Below, piece after piece: positions 46,401-55,530 of a stretch of DNA of 64,000 bases. Numbering within the stretch: the stretch's first letter is position 1; every line of letters begins with the position of its first letter. The translations under genes were made by a program, and so were the position numbers. The stretch is taken from NCBI RefSeq assembly GCF_026167665.1, contig NZ_CP098740.1:992001-1056000 (forward strand). The letters run 5' to 3'. The notes beneath the pieces were generated by a model. That model was not told the origin of the DNA. It ran no database searches and saw only the letters and a program-made list of their open reading frames with translations. Source of the stretch: Streptomyces drozdowiczii (GTDB lineage: Bacteria > Actinomycetota > Actinomycetes > Streptomycetales > Streptomycetaceae).

Positions 46401-47041
46401 CGGGCGACTCCCCAGCGCTTTTCCATGACGTGGAAGAGCGCGCTGATGGCGAGGGTGATGATCAGATATCCCACGGCGATCCACACGAAGGTCCAGATGA
46501 TGCTGTATCCCAGCTCGTTGAGGGTCTTGTAGGTGCCGAGGAGTTCGGTGACGCTGAACGCCCCGGCGATCGCCGAGTTCTTGGCGAGCGCGATGAGCGT
46601 CGAGCCGATCGGCGGGATCACCGAGCGGAACGCCTGCGGCAGCACGATGGAGCCGAGGCTCTGCCCGAAGGTCATCCCGAGGCTCCGGGCCGCCTCGCCC
46701 TGCCCGGTGGGCACGGTGTTGATGCCGGAGCGCAGCACCTCGCAGATGAACGCGGAGGTGTAGCAGCCGAGCGCGATGATCGCGAACACGTTGAACGGCA
46801 GGACGAGCCCGAAGCGCGGCAGGCCGAGGAGCACGGCGAAGAAGAGCAGGGTGAGCGGGGTGTTGCGCAGGACCGTCACCCACACGGTGCCGAACACCCG
46901 GAGCGAGCCGACGGGCGCCACCCGGAAGGAGGCCATGACGAAGCCGAGGACCAGGGCCAGGATCGAGGCGTAGACGGTGAGTTCGAGGGTGCCGAGGAAG
47001 CCCTTGCCGTAGAGCGAGAAGTTGTCGGTGAGTACGTCCAT
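46397..47041 (-). CDS. gluC: Glutamate-type ABC transporter permease GluC
   Basis: A 214-residue permease of about five helices with the EAA loop (GEAARSLGMTFGQSLGSIVLPQ). It lies 17 bases after gluB, with a purine-rich ribosome site. It forms the membrane channel with GluD. Confidence 0.91.
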   Translation of the reverse strand: MDVLTDNFSLYGKGFLGTLELTVYASILALVLGFVMASFRVAPVGSLRVFGTVWVTVLRNTPLTLLFFAVLLGLPRFGLVLPFNVFAIIALGCYTSAFICEVLRSGINTVPTGQGEAARSLGMTFGQSLGSIVLPQAFRSVIPPIGSTLIALAKNSAIAGAFSVTELLGTYKTLNELGYSIIWTFVWIAVGYLIITLAISALFHVMEKRWGVAR

Positions 47042-47058
47042 GGGGGTGGGCCGTCCTC

Positions 47059-47970
47059 TCAGTTCGCCGGGTAGCGGTCGATGGGCGGCGGCTTGGGCGC
47101 GGGTGCGCCGGACAGCCCGAGGGTCGCCTCGAACGCCTTCTTCCAGTTGCCGTTCTTCTCGTTCGCCTCCAGCGCGTCGTCGAGCGCGAAGCGCAGCGCG
47201 TTGTCGCTGCGCGGGACCCCGATGCCGTACGGCTCCTCGGAGAAGGGCTTGCCGACGACCTTCATCTCGTCGGGCGCCTTGGCGGCGAAGCCCAGCAGGA
47301 TCGCGTCGTCGGTGGTGACGACGTCGACCTGGAACGTCAGCAGGTTGTCGACACAGATCGAGTAGGTGTCGTACGCGACCAGCTTCGCCTTCGGATAGTC
47401 GGCGGCGATCCGCTGGTACGGGGTCGAGCCCGCGGCGGAGCAGACCGTCTTGCCGGCCAGGTCCTGCGGGCCGTGGATGTCGTCCTCGTCGGTGCGCACC
47501 AGGAGCCCCTGGCCCGCCATGTAGTAGGGACCGGCGAAGCCGACGAGCTTCTTGCGCATGTCGTTGATGGTGTAGGTGCCGACGTAGTAGTCGATCTGCC
47601 CGTTCTGGAGGGCGGTCTCGCGGTTGGCGGAGGCGATCGTCTTGAAGCGGATCGTCTTCGGGTCGAAGCCCAGCGAGGCGGACATCATGCGGGCGATCTC
47701 GATGTCGAAGCCGGAGTAGACGCCGGTGGCCGGGTCCTTCTCGCCCAGGTAGGGCTGGTCCTCCTTGGCGCCGACCCGGAGGTAGCCCCGCTTCTTCGCG
47801 TTCCGCCAGGTCCGGGAGTCCGGCAGCCGGAAGTCCTTGTCGACCTGGTAGACGGGCAGTTGGTCGGCCTTCGGCCCCTTGACCGGCGGGCTGCCCTCCT
47901 TGCCGCAGGCGGCGGCGGAGAGGGCGAGCAGGAGGCCGGCACAGGCGGCCAGCAGTTTCCTCGTACGCAA
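47059..47970 (-). CDS. gluB: Glutamate-binding lipoprotein GluB
   Basis: A 303-residue family 3 solute-binding lipoprotein with lipobox AAAC (Cys near 21). The binding domain shows YLRVGAKEDQPYLGEKDP, GFDIEIARMMS and DYYVGTYTINDMRKKLVGFAGPYY. The TTG at 47970 has GGGAGG seven bases upstream, 14 bases after gluA. Glutamate is the expected ligand by analogy with gluABCD of actinobacteria. Confidence 0.9.
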   Translation of the reverse strand: MRTRKLLAACAGLLLALSAAACGKEGSPPVKGPKADQLPVYQVDKDFRLPDSRTWRNAKKRGYLRVGAKEDQPYLGEKDPATGVYSGFDIEIARMMSASLGFDPKTIRFKTIASANRETALQNGQIDYYVGTYTINDMRKKLVGFAGPYYMAGQGLLVRTDEDDIHGPQDLAGKTVCSAAGSTPYQRIAADYPKAKLVAYDTYSICVDNLLTFQVDVVTTDDAILLGFAAKAPDEMKVVGKPFSEEPYGIGVPRSDNALRFALDDALEANEKNGNWKKAFEATLGLSGAPAPKPPPIDRYPAN

Positions 47971-47984
47971 CTCAGGGCCTCCCG

Positions 47985-48728
47985 TCAGTGCTTGAGGATC
48001 TTGGACAGGAAGTCCTTGGCCCGGTCGCTCTCCGGGGCGGTGAAGAAGTCCTCCGGGGTGCGGTCCTCCACGATGCAGCCGTCGGCCATGAAGACGACCC
48101 GGTTGGCGGCGGAGCGGGCGAAGCCCATCTCGTGGGTGACGACGACCATGGTCATGCCCTCGCGGGCGAGCTGCCGCATCACTTCGAGGACTTCGTTGAT
48201 CATCTCCGGGTCGAGCGCCGATGTCGGCTCGTCGAACAGGAGGGCCTTGGGGTCCATGGCGAGGGCGCGGGCGATGGCGACGCGCTGCTGCTGCCCGCCG
48301 GAGAGCTGGGCGGGGAACTTGTCGGCGTGCGCGGCGAGCCCGACCCGGTCGAGGAGTTCGCGGGAGCGCTGGTCCGCCTCGTCCTTCTTCCGCTTGCGCA
48401 CCTTGACCTGGGCCAGGGAGACGTTGGCGAGGACGGTCTTGTGCGCGAAGAGGTTGAACGACTGGAAGACCATGCCGACTTCGGCCCTCAGCTGGGCCAG
48501 CCCCCGGCCCTCCTCGGGGAGGGGTTTGCCGTCGATGGTGATGTGGCCCGACTCGATGGTCTCCAGCCGGTTGACCGCCCGGCAGAGCGTCGACTTCCCG
48601 GAGCCGGACGGGCCGATGACCACCACCACCTCCCCGCGGCCGACGGTGAGATTGATGTCCTGCAGTACGTGCAACTTTCCGTAGTGCTTGTTGACGTCTC
48701 GCAGCTCGATCAACGGATCGACGGCCAT
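47985..48728 (-). CDS. gluA: Glutamate ABC transporter ATPase GluA
   Basis: A 247-residue ABC ATPase with Walker [11 protein letters not shown] loop (VFQSFNLF), signature LSGGQQQR, Walker [13 protein letters not shown] and switch His (VTHEMGF). It is the first gene of the gluABCD operon. The ATG at 48728 has GTAGGG seven bases upstream. Confidence 0.93.
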   Translation of the reverse strand: MAVDPLIELRDVNKHYGKLHVLQDINLTVGRGEVVVVIGPSGSGKSTLCRAVNRLETIESGHITIDGKPLPEEGRGLAQLRAEVGMVFQSFNLFAHKTVLANVSLAQVKVRKRKKDEADQRSRELLDRVGLAAHADKFPAQLSGGQQQRVAIARALAMDPKALLFDEPTSALDPEMINEVLEVMRQLAREGMTMVVVTHEMGFARSAANRVVFMADGCIVEDRTPEDFFTAPESDRAKDFLSKILKH

Positions 48729-48863
48729 ACGCTGCCCTACCCACTTGTCGCTCGGTCGAGGTCAGCGCAAACTAACCAGCCCGGCAAGGGACTTCTCGAC
48801 CGACACGCACCAATGGGGCAAAAGGATTCTTATCGCTTCGCGCGGTCCGCCGCGTGCGGCGGG

Positions 48864-49304
48864 TCAGCCCTCGGCGGACTCCGCGTACACCTGGGACAGT
48901 TCGGGACTGCCGGACATCGCCCAGTCGAGGCCCGCCTCGACCACGTCGATCTCGCGGCCCGAGGCGAGCCGCACGACGGGCTGGCCGCTCGGCCAGATGT
49001 GCCAGTGCGCCCCGGCGACATTGCGCACCAGGACCGTGCCGAGGTAGAGCCCGGCGTCGTTGCCCAGCCAGGGCAGCTCCTCCAGGTCGTCGCGCCAGCG
49101 CGGCACCAGCTGGTCGAGGGCCGACAACGAGGCCGGGCTGTCGTCCAGTTCGATGCCGCGCTCCCCCACCCGGACCCGGAGCAGCTCGCATTCGCCGAGC
49201 AGTTCGGCCACGCCCTCCGGATCGGCGTCGACGGCACCCGCGAGGCCCGTCTTCCGCGTCCCGTCGTGACGCTTACGCCAGTTGTCCAAGAAAGGGATGT
49301 TCAT
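48864..49304 (-). CDS. Small conserved hypothetical protein (DUF6278-like)
   Basis: A 146-residue soluble protein with no signal peptide. It begins MNIPFLDNWRKRH and has acidic helices, then a beta-rich C-terminal half (GLYLGTVLVRNVAGAHWHIWP, PVVRLASGREIDVVEAG). From memory it resembles a Streptomyces domain of unknown function (DUF6278), which I hold loosely. The ATG at 49304 is preceded by GGGCGAT. It stands alone between the glu operon and the exonuclease gene. Confidence 0.7.
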   Translation of the reverse strand: MNIPFLDNWRKRHDGTRKTGLAGAVDADPEGVAELLGECELLRVRVGERGIELDDSPASLSALDQLVPRWRDDLEELPWLGNDAGLYLGTVLVRNVAGAHWHIWPSGQPVVRLASGREIDVVEAGLDWAMSGSPELSQVYAESAEG

Positions 49305-49424
49305 ATCGCCCAGAATCGCATCCCGGCGCGCCCGCGCACCACAGGGCGCGCGGCCTGTCGTTCGAGCGCCGAACACCACACGGTCACCGCGTGTTCACGG
49401 AGCGCGGGGCGCCGGGGAGGGCGC

Positions 49425-50203
49425 TCAGAGGTCGAGGTCGACGACCACCGGGGCGTGGTCGGAGGCACCCTTGCCCTTGCGCTCCTCGCGGTCCACGTAG
49501 CTGTCCTTGACCGCTTCGGTGAAGGGGGCGTTGCCGTAGACGAGGTCGATGCGCATGCCCTTGTTCTTGGGGAAGCGCAGCTCGCGGTAGTCCCAGAAGG
49601 TGTAGGGGCGGTCGTACTTCAGGGGGCGGGGCATCACGTCGGACAGGCCCTCGGCGCGCAGCGCGGCCAGGGCCTCGCGCTCGGCGGGGGTGACATGCGT
49701 GGCCCCTCGAAGAGGGCCGGGTCCCAGACGTCCTCGTCGGTCGGGGCCACGTTGAAGTCGCCGAGCACGGCGAACGGGGCCGCACCCGCGGCGTCGGCGG
49801 CCACGGCCTTGCGCAGCGCCTCCAGCCAGCGCAGCTTGTACGCGTAGTGCTCGTGGGCGACCTCGCGGCCGTTGGGCACGTACACCGACCAGAGGCGCAC
49901 CGGGCCGCAGGTCGCGCTGATCGCGCGCGGCTCCTGCGCGGTCTCGTAGACCGGCCCGTCGGGCAGGCCGAGCACGACGTCGGAGAGGCCGGCGCGGGAG
50001 ATCAGCGCGACCCCGTTCCACCGCCCGTTGGCGTTGACCGCGGACTCGTAGCCCGCCTCGCGGAGCGCGTCGGCGGGGAACTGCTCGGCGGTGCACTTGG
50101 TCTCCTGGAGGCACAGCACGTCGGTGCCGCTGCTCTCCAGCCAGGCCAGCAGCCTCGGCAGGCGGGCGGTGATCGAGTTGACGTTCCAGGTGGCGATGCG
50201 CAT
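49425..50203 (-). CDS. xth: Exodeoxyribonuclease III (frameshifted)
   Basis: An Exo III/AP-endonuclease-family DNA repair enzyme. The N-terminal frame has MRIATWNVNSI, CLQETKC (metal-binding Glu), WSVYVPNG and LGDFNVAPTDEDVW. The C-terminal frame has YRELRFPKNKGMRIDLVYG (family DLVY) and KGASDHAPVVVDLDL with catalytic Asp and His. They are joined by one missing G in the coding-strand GGGG run (plus-strand CCCC 49703-49706): FEGATHVTPAERE then reads straight through, giving 259 residues. TAGGTT lies seven bases before the ATG at 50203, which fits a leaderless mRNA; longer in-frame starts lie upstream of this and are less likely. Confidence 0.9.
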
Positions 50204-50210
50204 GTACGTA

Positions 50211-50216
50211 AACCTA
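50211..50216 (-). promoter_or_regulatory. -10 element of a leaderless promoter for the exonuclease gene
   Basis: On the minus strand TAGGTT is followed by seven bases and then the ATG at 50203, with no ribosome site in between. No clear -35 element is seen. Confidence 0.4.
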
Positions 50217-50251
50217 ACGCCTGCCACTGACAGCCGCCGGGGCGGCGGCCG

Positions 50252-50911
50252 TCACAGGGCCGTCGAGTCGCCCGGTGCCATGCGGCCGTGGTCGGAGCCG
50301 CCCAGCTCACCGATCTGCCGGTCGTAGATCGGCCGGGCCAGGTCGGTGAGGAGCGCGTCGTGGATGTCGATCGCGCGGCGCGGCTTCACCTCGCGCACGT
50401 AGTCGATGACCTCGGAGATCTTGTTCCACGGGGCCATCACCGGGAGCAGGAGGGTGTCGACGGCCCGGCCGGGCACCGTCAGGGCGTCGCCGGGGTGGAA
50501 GACCTGGCCGTCGACGAGGAAGCCGATGTTGGTGACGCGCGGGATGTCCGGGTGGATCACCGCGTGCAGCTCGCCGTGCACCTCGATGTCGAACCCGGCG
50601 GCCGAGAAGGTGTCGCCGTGGCCGACTGTGTGGACGCGCCCCGGGAAGGCCGCGCTCAGCCGCTCCGCGACGCTGCGCAGGGTCCAGACCCGGGCCTCCG
50701 GGTCGGCTTCGAGACCGGCCCGGATCCGCCCCTCGTCGAAGTGGTCGGGGTGCTCGTGCGTCACGAGGATCGCCTCGGCGCCGAGCGCCGCGTCGCCCTC
50801 CGAGAAGCCGCCCGGGTCGATGACGAGCGTGCGCCCGTCCTTCTCCAGGCGGATGCAGGAGTGCGACTGCTTGGTCAGGGTCGGCGCGGTGTTTCCGGCA
50901 TGGCTGTTCAT
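50252..50911 (-). CDS. MBL-fold metal-dependent hydrolase
   Basis: A 219-residue metallo-beta-lactamase-fold protein with the metal motif HEHPDH (VTHEHPDHFD), a downstream aspartate in FHPGDALTVP and a late histidine (AIDIHDALL). It belongs to the group close to UPF0173/UlaG-like hydrolases. The substrate is unknown. It lies 12 bases after the pcaL stop on the same strand and may be co-transcribed with it. Confidence 0.85.
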   Translation of the reverse strand: MNSHAGNTAPTLTKQSHSCIRLEKDGRTLVIDPGGFSEGDAALGAEAILVTHEHPDHFDEGRIRAGLEADPEARVWTLRSVAERLSAAFPGRVHTVGHGDTFSAAGFDIEVHGELHAVIHPDIPRVTNIGFLVDGQVFHPGDALTVPGRAVDTLLLPVMAPWNKISEVIDYVREVKPRRAIDIHDALLTDLARPIYDRQIGELGGSDHGRMAPGDSTAL

Positions 50912-50923
50912 ACATCCATCCTG

Positions 50924-52201
50924 CTACGCGGGCGGTGTCGTTTCCGCCCGAATCACCGACTGGGCGATCGTGAAGGCGGCGCTCGCGGCCGGAACCCCGC
51001 AGTACACGGCCGTCTGCATCAGCACCTCGCGGATCTCGGTGGGCGTGAGTCCGTTGCGCAGGGCGGCCCGGGTGTGCGCGGCCAGGCTCTCCATCCGCCC
51101 GGAGGCGACGAGGGCGGTGAGGGTGACCGTGGAGCGGGTGCGCCGGTCGAGGCCCTCCCGGTTCCACACCTCGCCCCAGGCGTACCGGGTGACCAGCTCC
51201 TGGAAGTCCTCGGTGAAGTCGTCGGCGGCGGCCATGACCCCGTCGACCTGGGCGTCGCCCAGCACCTCGCGCCGCAGCCGCATGCCCGGCGCGTACGGGT
51301 CGGGGCGCCCACCGGCCGCCGCCTCGGGGGCCGGTCCGGCGGGGGCGATCTCCGCGACGGGCTGGACGGGGGCGGAGAGCCGGGGCACGGAGTCCGGCAT
51401 CGGGATGGCCGCCTGGGTGTCCTGCCAGGCGGTGGAGAAGTGGGTGAGCAGGAGATCGGTGACCGCCCCGGGCTGCTCGACGGGCGCGAGGTGCGAGGCC
51501 CCGGGGACCAGGGCGAGCCGGGCGTCGGGTATCCCGGCGACCAGGGTGCGGGCGTCGCCGGGCCCGGTCACCCGGTCCTCCGCCCCGACCACGACGAGGG
51601 TGGGGACGGGGATGCGGCTCAGTTCCGTACGGACGTCGAAGGCTGCCAGGGCCTCGCAGGCGGCGATGTAGCACCCCGGGTCGGTGGTCCGCACCATCTG
51701 GACGGCCCACTCCACGATGGCGGGCTGCGCGGCGGCGAAGGCGGGCGTGAACCAGCGCTCGGGCGCGGTGCGCGCCATGGGCTCCAGGCCGTTCGTACGG
51801 ACGATGACGCCGCGCTGCCGGAACTCGTCGGCGCTGCCGAACCGGGCCGAGGACGCCACCAGTGCGAGCGCGGCCACCCGGTGCGGATGCCGCAGCGCCA
51901 GGTCCGCGCCGATCGCCCCGCCGATGGAACACCCCACGTACCCGAACCGCTGGACCCCGACCCCGTCGAGCGTCGCGAGAAGCCGGTCCCCCAGCTCGGC
52001 CACGGCAGTCGCGGGCCGGGCGGGGGCGCCGCCGTGACCGGGGAGGTCGTACCGGAAGACTCTCCAGAGCCGGGTCAGCTCGGGTATCTGACGGTCCCAC
52101 ATGTGCCATGTGGTACCCAGTGAGGGGCCGATGACCAGGACCGGGGCGTCTTCCGGCCCGTCAAAGCGGTATTGCAGGGTGTTCGGTGGTGTCTCACTCA
52201 C
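50924..52201 (-). CDS. pcaL: Fused 3-oxoadipate enol-lactonase / 4-carboxymuconolactone decarboxylase
   Basis: A 425-residue bifunctional enzyme of the protocatechuate branch of the beta-ketoadipate pathway. Residues 1 to about 260 are an alpha/beta hydrolase (enol-lactonase, PcaD) with nucleophile Ser in VGCSIGGAI. A Pro/Ala linker follows. Residues about 305-425 are a carboxymuconolactone decarboxylase (PcaC: EDFQELVTRYAWGEVWNREGLDRR, HTRAALRNGLTPTEIREVLMQ). The GTG at 52201 has AGAGGG eight bases upstream. Other pca genes are not in the window, which is unusual: it faces a winged-helix regulator across a 14-bp periodic repeat. Confidence 0.93.
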   Translation of the reverse strand: MSETPPNTLQYRFDGPEDAPVLVIGPSLGTTWHMWDRQIPELTRLWRVFRYDLPGHGGAPARPATAVAELGDRLLATLDGVGVQRFGYVGCSIGGAIGADLALRHPHRVAALALVASSARFGSADEFRQRGVIVRTNGLEPMARTAPERWFTPAFAAAQPAIVEWAVQMVRTTDPGCYIAACEALAAFDVRTELSRIPVPTLVVVGAEDRVTGPGDARTLVAGIPDARLALVPGASHLAPVEQPGAVTDLLLTHFSTAWQDTQAAIPMPDSVPRLSAPVQPVAEIAPAGPAPEAAAGGRPDPYAPGMRLRREVLGDAQVDGVMAAADDFTEDFQELVTRYAWGEVWNREGLDRRTRSTVTLTALVASGRMESLAAHTRAALRNGLTPTEIREVLMQTAVYCGVPAASAAFTIAQSVIRAETTPPA

Positions 52202-52269
52202 GCCCTCGACCCTCTCACGTAGCGGGACCGTGCCCTTGGGCGGGTTCTCGGCGCAGCGCAAAGAAGTTG

Positions 52270-52327
52270 ATGCAAAGGACCAGTTGCAAAAGAACCCTTG
52301 CAACCGAGTCTTTGCATGGCTATCGTT
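52270..52327. promoter_or_regulatory. Four-copy 14-bp periodic TGCA operator and leaderless promoter
   Basis: TGCA(A) recurs at exactly 14-base steps at 52271, 52285, 52299 and 52313. The outer copies are also inverted (ATGCAAAG at 52270-52277, CTTTGCAT at 52310-52317), and TTGCAA is itself a palindrome. TTGCAA (52298-52303), a 17-base spacer and TATCGT (52321-52326) form a promoter whose start would be at the ATG of 52334. The array therefore covers the regulator promoter and lies 70-115 bases upstream of pcaL. Confidence 0.65.
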
Positions 52328-52333
52328 GAGGCC

Positions 52334-52918
52334 ATGGAAGAACAGCCCGACGGACTGGTCCGCAATCTCGACGCCCGCTCGCTGCGCGGGCTCGCCCATC
52401 CGCTGCGCATGCGGCTGCTGGACGCGCTCCGCTTCGACGGGCCGGCCACCGCATCCCAACTCGCCGCGAAACTGGGCGAGTCGAGCGGGGCCACCAGCTA
52501 CCACCTGCGGCAGCTCGCGGCGCACGGGTTCATCAAGGACGCGCCCGAGCACGGCAAGGGGCGGGAGCGCTGGTGGCAGGCGGCGAGCCAGGGGCTGACC
52601 TTTGACGAGTCCCTGCTCAACCACTCCAGCCCGGAGGTGCGCGGCGCCGCCGAGATGTATCTGCACGAGGTCGCGCACACCCAGGCGCGGGACCTGACGA
52701 CCTGGCTCGGCGACCGCAGCACCTGGCCCGATGAGTGGAGCCGCGCCTGGGACATGAGCAGCGCGACCCTGCGGCTGACGCCCGGGCTCGCCCTGGAGCT
52801 CATCGAGAAGATGCACGCGCTCATCGACGAGTACCGCGACCGGATCACCGACGAGGACGAGGGCGACAGCTCCCGCGTACGCGTCCACACCCATGCGTTC
52901 CCCCTCACCACCGAGTAA
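52334..52918 (+). CDS. ArsR-like winged-helix (HTH_20 type) transcriptional regulator
   Basis: A 194-residue regulator with an N-terminal winged helix (about residues 10-90; LAHPLRMRLLDALRFDGPATASQLAAKLGES, then SGATSYHLRQLAAHGFI) and a helical C-terminal dimer region ending in a His-containing tail. The ATG at 52334 lies seven bases after a -10 box, so the mRNA is leaderless. Earlier in-frame starts would fall inside the promoter. It probably controls itself and the divergent pcaL through the 14-bp repeats. A short protein gene follows at 52932. Confidence 0.85.
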   Translation: MEEQPDGLVRNLDARSLRGLAHPLRMRLLDALRFDGPATASQLAAKLGESSGATSYHLRQLAAHGFIKDAPEHGKGRERWWQAASQGLTFDESLLNHSSPEVRGAAEMYLHEVAHTQARDLTTWLGDRSTWPDEWSRAWDMSSATLRLTPGLALELIEKMHALIDEYRDRITDEDEGDSSRVRVHTHAFPLTTE

Positions 52919-52931
52919 AGGAGAACCACCG

Positions 52932-53123
52932 ATGCATGCCCAGGCCCACCTCGCCCTGCACCACCTCCGCGCCGCCGAACTCCACGCCGAAGCCGAGGAG
53001 TACCGCCTCGCCCGGTCCGCCCGGGCCCCCCGCCCCCTGCGCACCGTCCTCGGGTGGACCCTGATCGAGGTCGGCCTCCGCCTGACCGCCCCGGCCTCCC
53101 GCCCGGCCCTCGCCCGGGTCTAG
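52932..53123 (+). CDS. Short basic hypothetical protein
   Basis: A 63-residue protein beginning MHAQAHLALHHLR, rich in Ala, Leu, Arg and His. A short hydrophobic stretch (TVLGWTLIEVGLRL, about residues 38-51) is amphipathic rather than a full membrane helix. AAAGGAG lies eight bases before the ATG. It directly follows the regulator gene (13-base gap), suggesting co-transcription. Similar short genes follow regulators in other Streptomyces. The function is unknown. Confidence 0.65.
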   Translation: MHAQAHLALHHLRAAELHAEAEEYRLARSARAPRPLRTVLGWTLIEVGLRLTAPASRPALARV

Positions 53124-53183
53124 GGGGCCGGAGCAACCCGGGTACAGTGCCCGGCGGCATTCCGGCCGCCCGAGGAGGAAGAC

Positions 53184-54413
53184 GTGACCGACACCAGCGA
53201 GGCCCGGTCCGCGGACGGCGGGGCGGCAGCGGCGCCGCCGAGCCCGGTCCGGCGCCTGATGCGTTACATACCCCTGGTCGCCCCGGTCCTGCTGTGGGCC
53301 GTGCCGTGCTGGGTGCTGCTGTACACCGGACAGCACTGGCCGCTGCCCGTCACCGTGGCCGGCACCTGTCTCTTCGCGCTCGGCCTCGTCACCATGCCGG
53401 TCGCGATGATGCGGGGCCACGGCAAGCGGCAGCAGGACCGGGCGGCGATCGTCGGGGACAGCATGCTCGGCTCCATCTGGGTGCTGTTCACCTGGTCCGT
53501 GCTGCTGGGCACCGTGCTGCGGCTCGTCCTGGCCCTGGCCGGGGCCGGTGACGGGCAGGACCGGGCGAGGATCGTCACCTGGTCGGTGCTCGGGGCCGCC
53601 GCCGCCCTGCTCGGCTGGGGTTACGCCGAGGCGCGCCGGGTGCCGAGGGTGCGCCGGGTCGACGTACGACTGCCGCGCCTCGGGCGGGGCCTGGACGGGA
53701 CGCGGGTCGTCCTCATCACCGATACGCACTACGGGCCGCTGGACCGGGCCCGCTGGTCGGAGCGGGTGTGCGCGGAGGTCAACGCGCTGGAGGCGGACGT
53801 GGTCTGCCACACCGGTGACATCGCGGACGGCACCGCCGATCGCCGCCGCGCCCAGGCCGCCCCGCTCGGCACGGTGCGCGCGGCCCACGCCCGCGTCTAC
53901 GTCACCGGGAACCACGAGTACTACAGCGAGGCGCAGGGCTGGGTGGACCTGATGGACGAGCTGGGCTGGCAGCCGCTGCGCAACCGGCACGTCCTGGTCG
54001 AACGCGGCGGCGACACCCTCGTGGTCGCCGGTGTGGACGACGTCACCGCCGAGTCCTCCGGGCTGGCCGGTCACCGGGCGCACCTCGCCGGGGCGCTGGA
54101 CGGCGCCGATCCGGAGCTGCCGGTCCTGCTGCTCGCCCATCAGCCGAAGTTCATCGACCGGGCCGCCGAGGGCGGCGTCGACCTCCAGCTGTCGGGCCAC
54201 ACCCACGGCGGCCAGATCTGGCCCTTCCACTACCTGGTCCGGCTCGACCAGCCGGCCGTCGCCGGGCTGAGCCGCCACGGCGACCGCACGCAGCTGTACA
54301 CCAGCCGGGGCACCGGGTTCTGGGGCCCGCCGTTCCGCGTCTTCGCGCCCAGCGAGATCACCCTCCTGGTGCTGCGCGCACCGGACGGAGCGGCCGGCAC
54401 CGCCGCGTCCTGA
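53184..54413 (+). CDS. Membrane-anchored metallophosphoesterase
   Basis: A 409-residue calcineurin-like phosphoesterase. The N-terminal 150 residues carry about four membrane helices (near 28-45, 52-72, 95-120 and 130-145). The cytoplasmic or exterior catalytic domain has the metal motifs ITDTHYG (DxH), HTGDIADG (GDxxD), TGNHEYY (GNHE), LLAHQP and SGHTHGGQ. It resembles YaeI/YkuE-type membrane phosphodiesterases that act on lipids or cell-wall precursors. The GTG at 53184 has GAGGAGG upstream. Confidence 0.9.
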   Translation: MTDTSEARSADGGAAAAPPSPVRRLMRYIPLVAPVLLWAVPCWVLLYTGQHWPLPVTVAGTCLFALGLVTMPVAMMRGHGKRQQDRAAIVGDSMLGSIWVLFTWSVLLGTVLRLVLALAGAGDGQDRARIVTWSVLGAAAALLGWGYAEARRVPRVRRVDVRLPRLGRGLDGTRVVLITDTHYGPLDRARWSERVCAEVNALEADVVCHTGDIADGTADRRRAQAAPLGTVRAAHARVYVTGNHEYYSEAQGWVDLMDELGWQPLRNRHVLVERGGDTLVVAGVDDVTAESSGLAGHRAHLAGALDGADPELPVLLLAHQPKFIDRAAEGGVDLQLSGHTHGGQIWPFHYLVRLDQPAVAGLSRHGDRTQLYTSRGTGFWGPPFRVFAPSEITLLVLRAPDGAAGTAAS

Positions 54414-54510
54414 CCCGCGGGGCCGGTCGTGGCGCCGCTTGGCGCGATCTCGGCCGATCCAGCAGACTGCACACGGCCGGAGACCGACTTCCTCCGGCGG
54501 CCGAGCGGGC

Positions 54511-55530
54511 GTGACGGGGGTGCCGACGGTGTGGCAGGAGATGGCGGCGGCCGAGATGGCGCCGGACAACCGCTTCGAGTGGTTCGAGCAGGTGGTGTCC
54601 GACGTCCTGCTTCCCACGGAGTTCCGCGCCGCGGACCCGGGCGCCTTCGACGCGCAGGGCGGGATGCTCGCTCTCGGGACCGTGCAGTTGGCCCGCTTCA
54701 GCTACGGGCCGCTGCGCTCGCGCAGGACCCCGGAGCTGATCCGGAGGGGGGATCCGGAGCAGTACCAGCTGGCGCTGGTGACGCGGGGCTCGGCGTGGTT
54801 CGCTCAGCAGGGCGGCGAGGCCGAACTGGGCGTCGGCGGCATGGCGTTGTGGGACACCTCGCGTCCGTACGAGTCCGGCTCGGGCACGGACGGGCGGGAC
54901 GTCGAGGTGATCGTCCTCCAGATACCGAAGGACCGGATGCCGTTGCCGTCGCAGCGGATGAACCGGGTCCTCGCGCGGAGCGTCCCGGGCGACGCGGGGA
55001 TGGGCGCGATCCTGGCCGGTTTCCTGACGAACCTCGCCGCCACGGGGGCCGACTGCTCGCCCGAACAGCTCGGCGTGCTGGGCGAGATGGCCGTGGACAT
55101 GGCCGCGTCCTGCCTGGCCGACCGGATCGGCGCCTCCCCGGTGCGGGCGCCCGCCGAGCTACGGACGCACGTCCTGCTGCGACGCGTCAACGCCTTCATC
55201 GACCATCACATCGGCGACCCCGGACTGTCCCCGGGCCTCATCGCCGCCCGCCACCACCTGTCGCTGCGGAGCCTGCACGCGCTCTTCCGCGACCAGCCGG
55301 AGAGCGTCGCCGCGACCATCCGCCGCCGCCGGCTCGACGGCTGCCGCACGGACCTGGCCCGCCCGGAGCTGCGCCGGCAGCCCATCGGGGTCGTCGCCGC
55401 CCGGTGGGGCTTCCCCGACGCGACCGTCTTCAGCCGGGCCTTCCGGGCGGCGTACGGGATGGCTCCGCGCGACTACCGCGCGGCGGCCCTGGGCCGGGCG
55501 AGCGGCGAACTGCGGGTATCCGGAACCTGA
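54511..55530 (+). CDS. AraC-family transcriptional regulator
   Basis: A 339-residue regulator. The N-terminal part (about 20-190) is the AraC_binding_2 ligand domain (FEWFEQVVSDVLLPTEFRA, SYGPLRSRRTPELIRRGDPEQYQLALVTRG). The C-terminal part has the double helix-turn-helix (HHLSLRSLHALFRDQPESVAATIRRRRL, then WGFPDATVFSRAFRAAYGMAPRDYR). I place the start at GTG 54511; the ribosome site is weak, and a start about nine codons later is also possible. The target is unknown. It may control the OPT/DUF917 cluster, although the IclR gene is a better candidate. Confidence 0.85.
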   Translation: MTGVPTVWQEMAAAEMAPDNRFEWFEQVVSDVLLPTEFRAADPGAFDAQGGMLALGTVQLARFSYGPLRSRRTPELIRRGDPEQYQLALVTRGSAWFAQQGGEAELGVGGMALWDTSRPYESGSGTDGRDVEVIVLQIPKDRMPLPSQRMNRVLARSVPGDAGMGAILAGFLTNLAATGADCSPEQLGVLGEMAVDMAASCLADRIGASPVRAPAELRTHVLLRRVNAFIDHHIGDPGLSPGLIAARHHLSLRSLHALFRDQPESVAATIRRRRLDGCRTDLARPELRRQPIGVVAARWGFPDATVFSRAFRAAYGMAPRDYRAAALGRASGELRVSGT

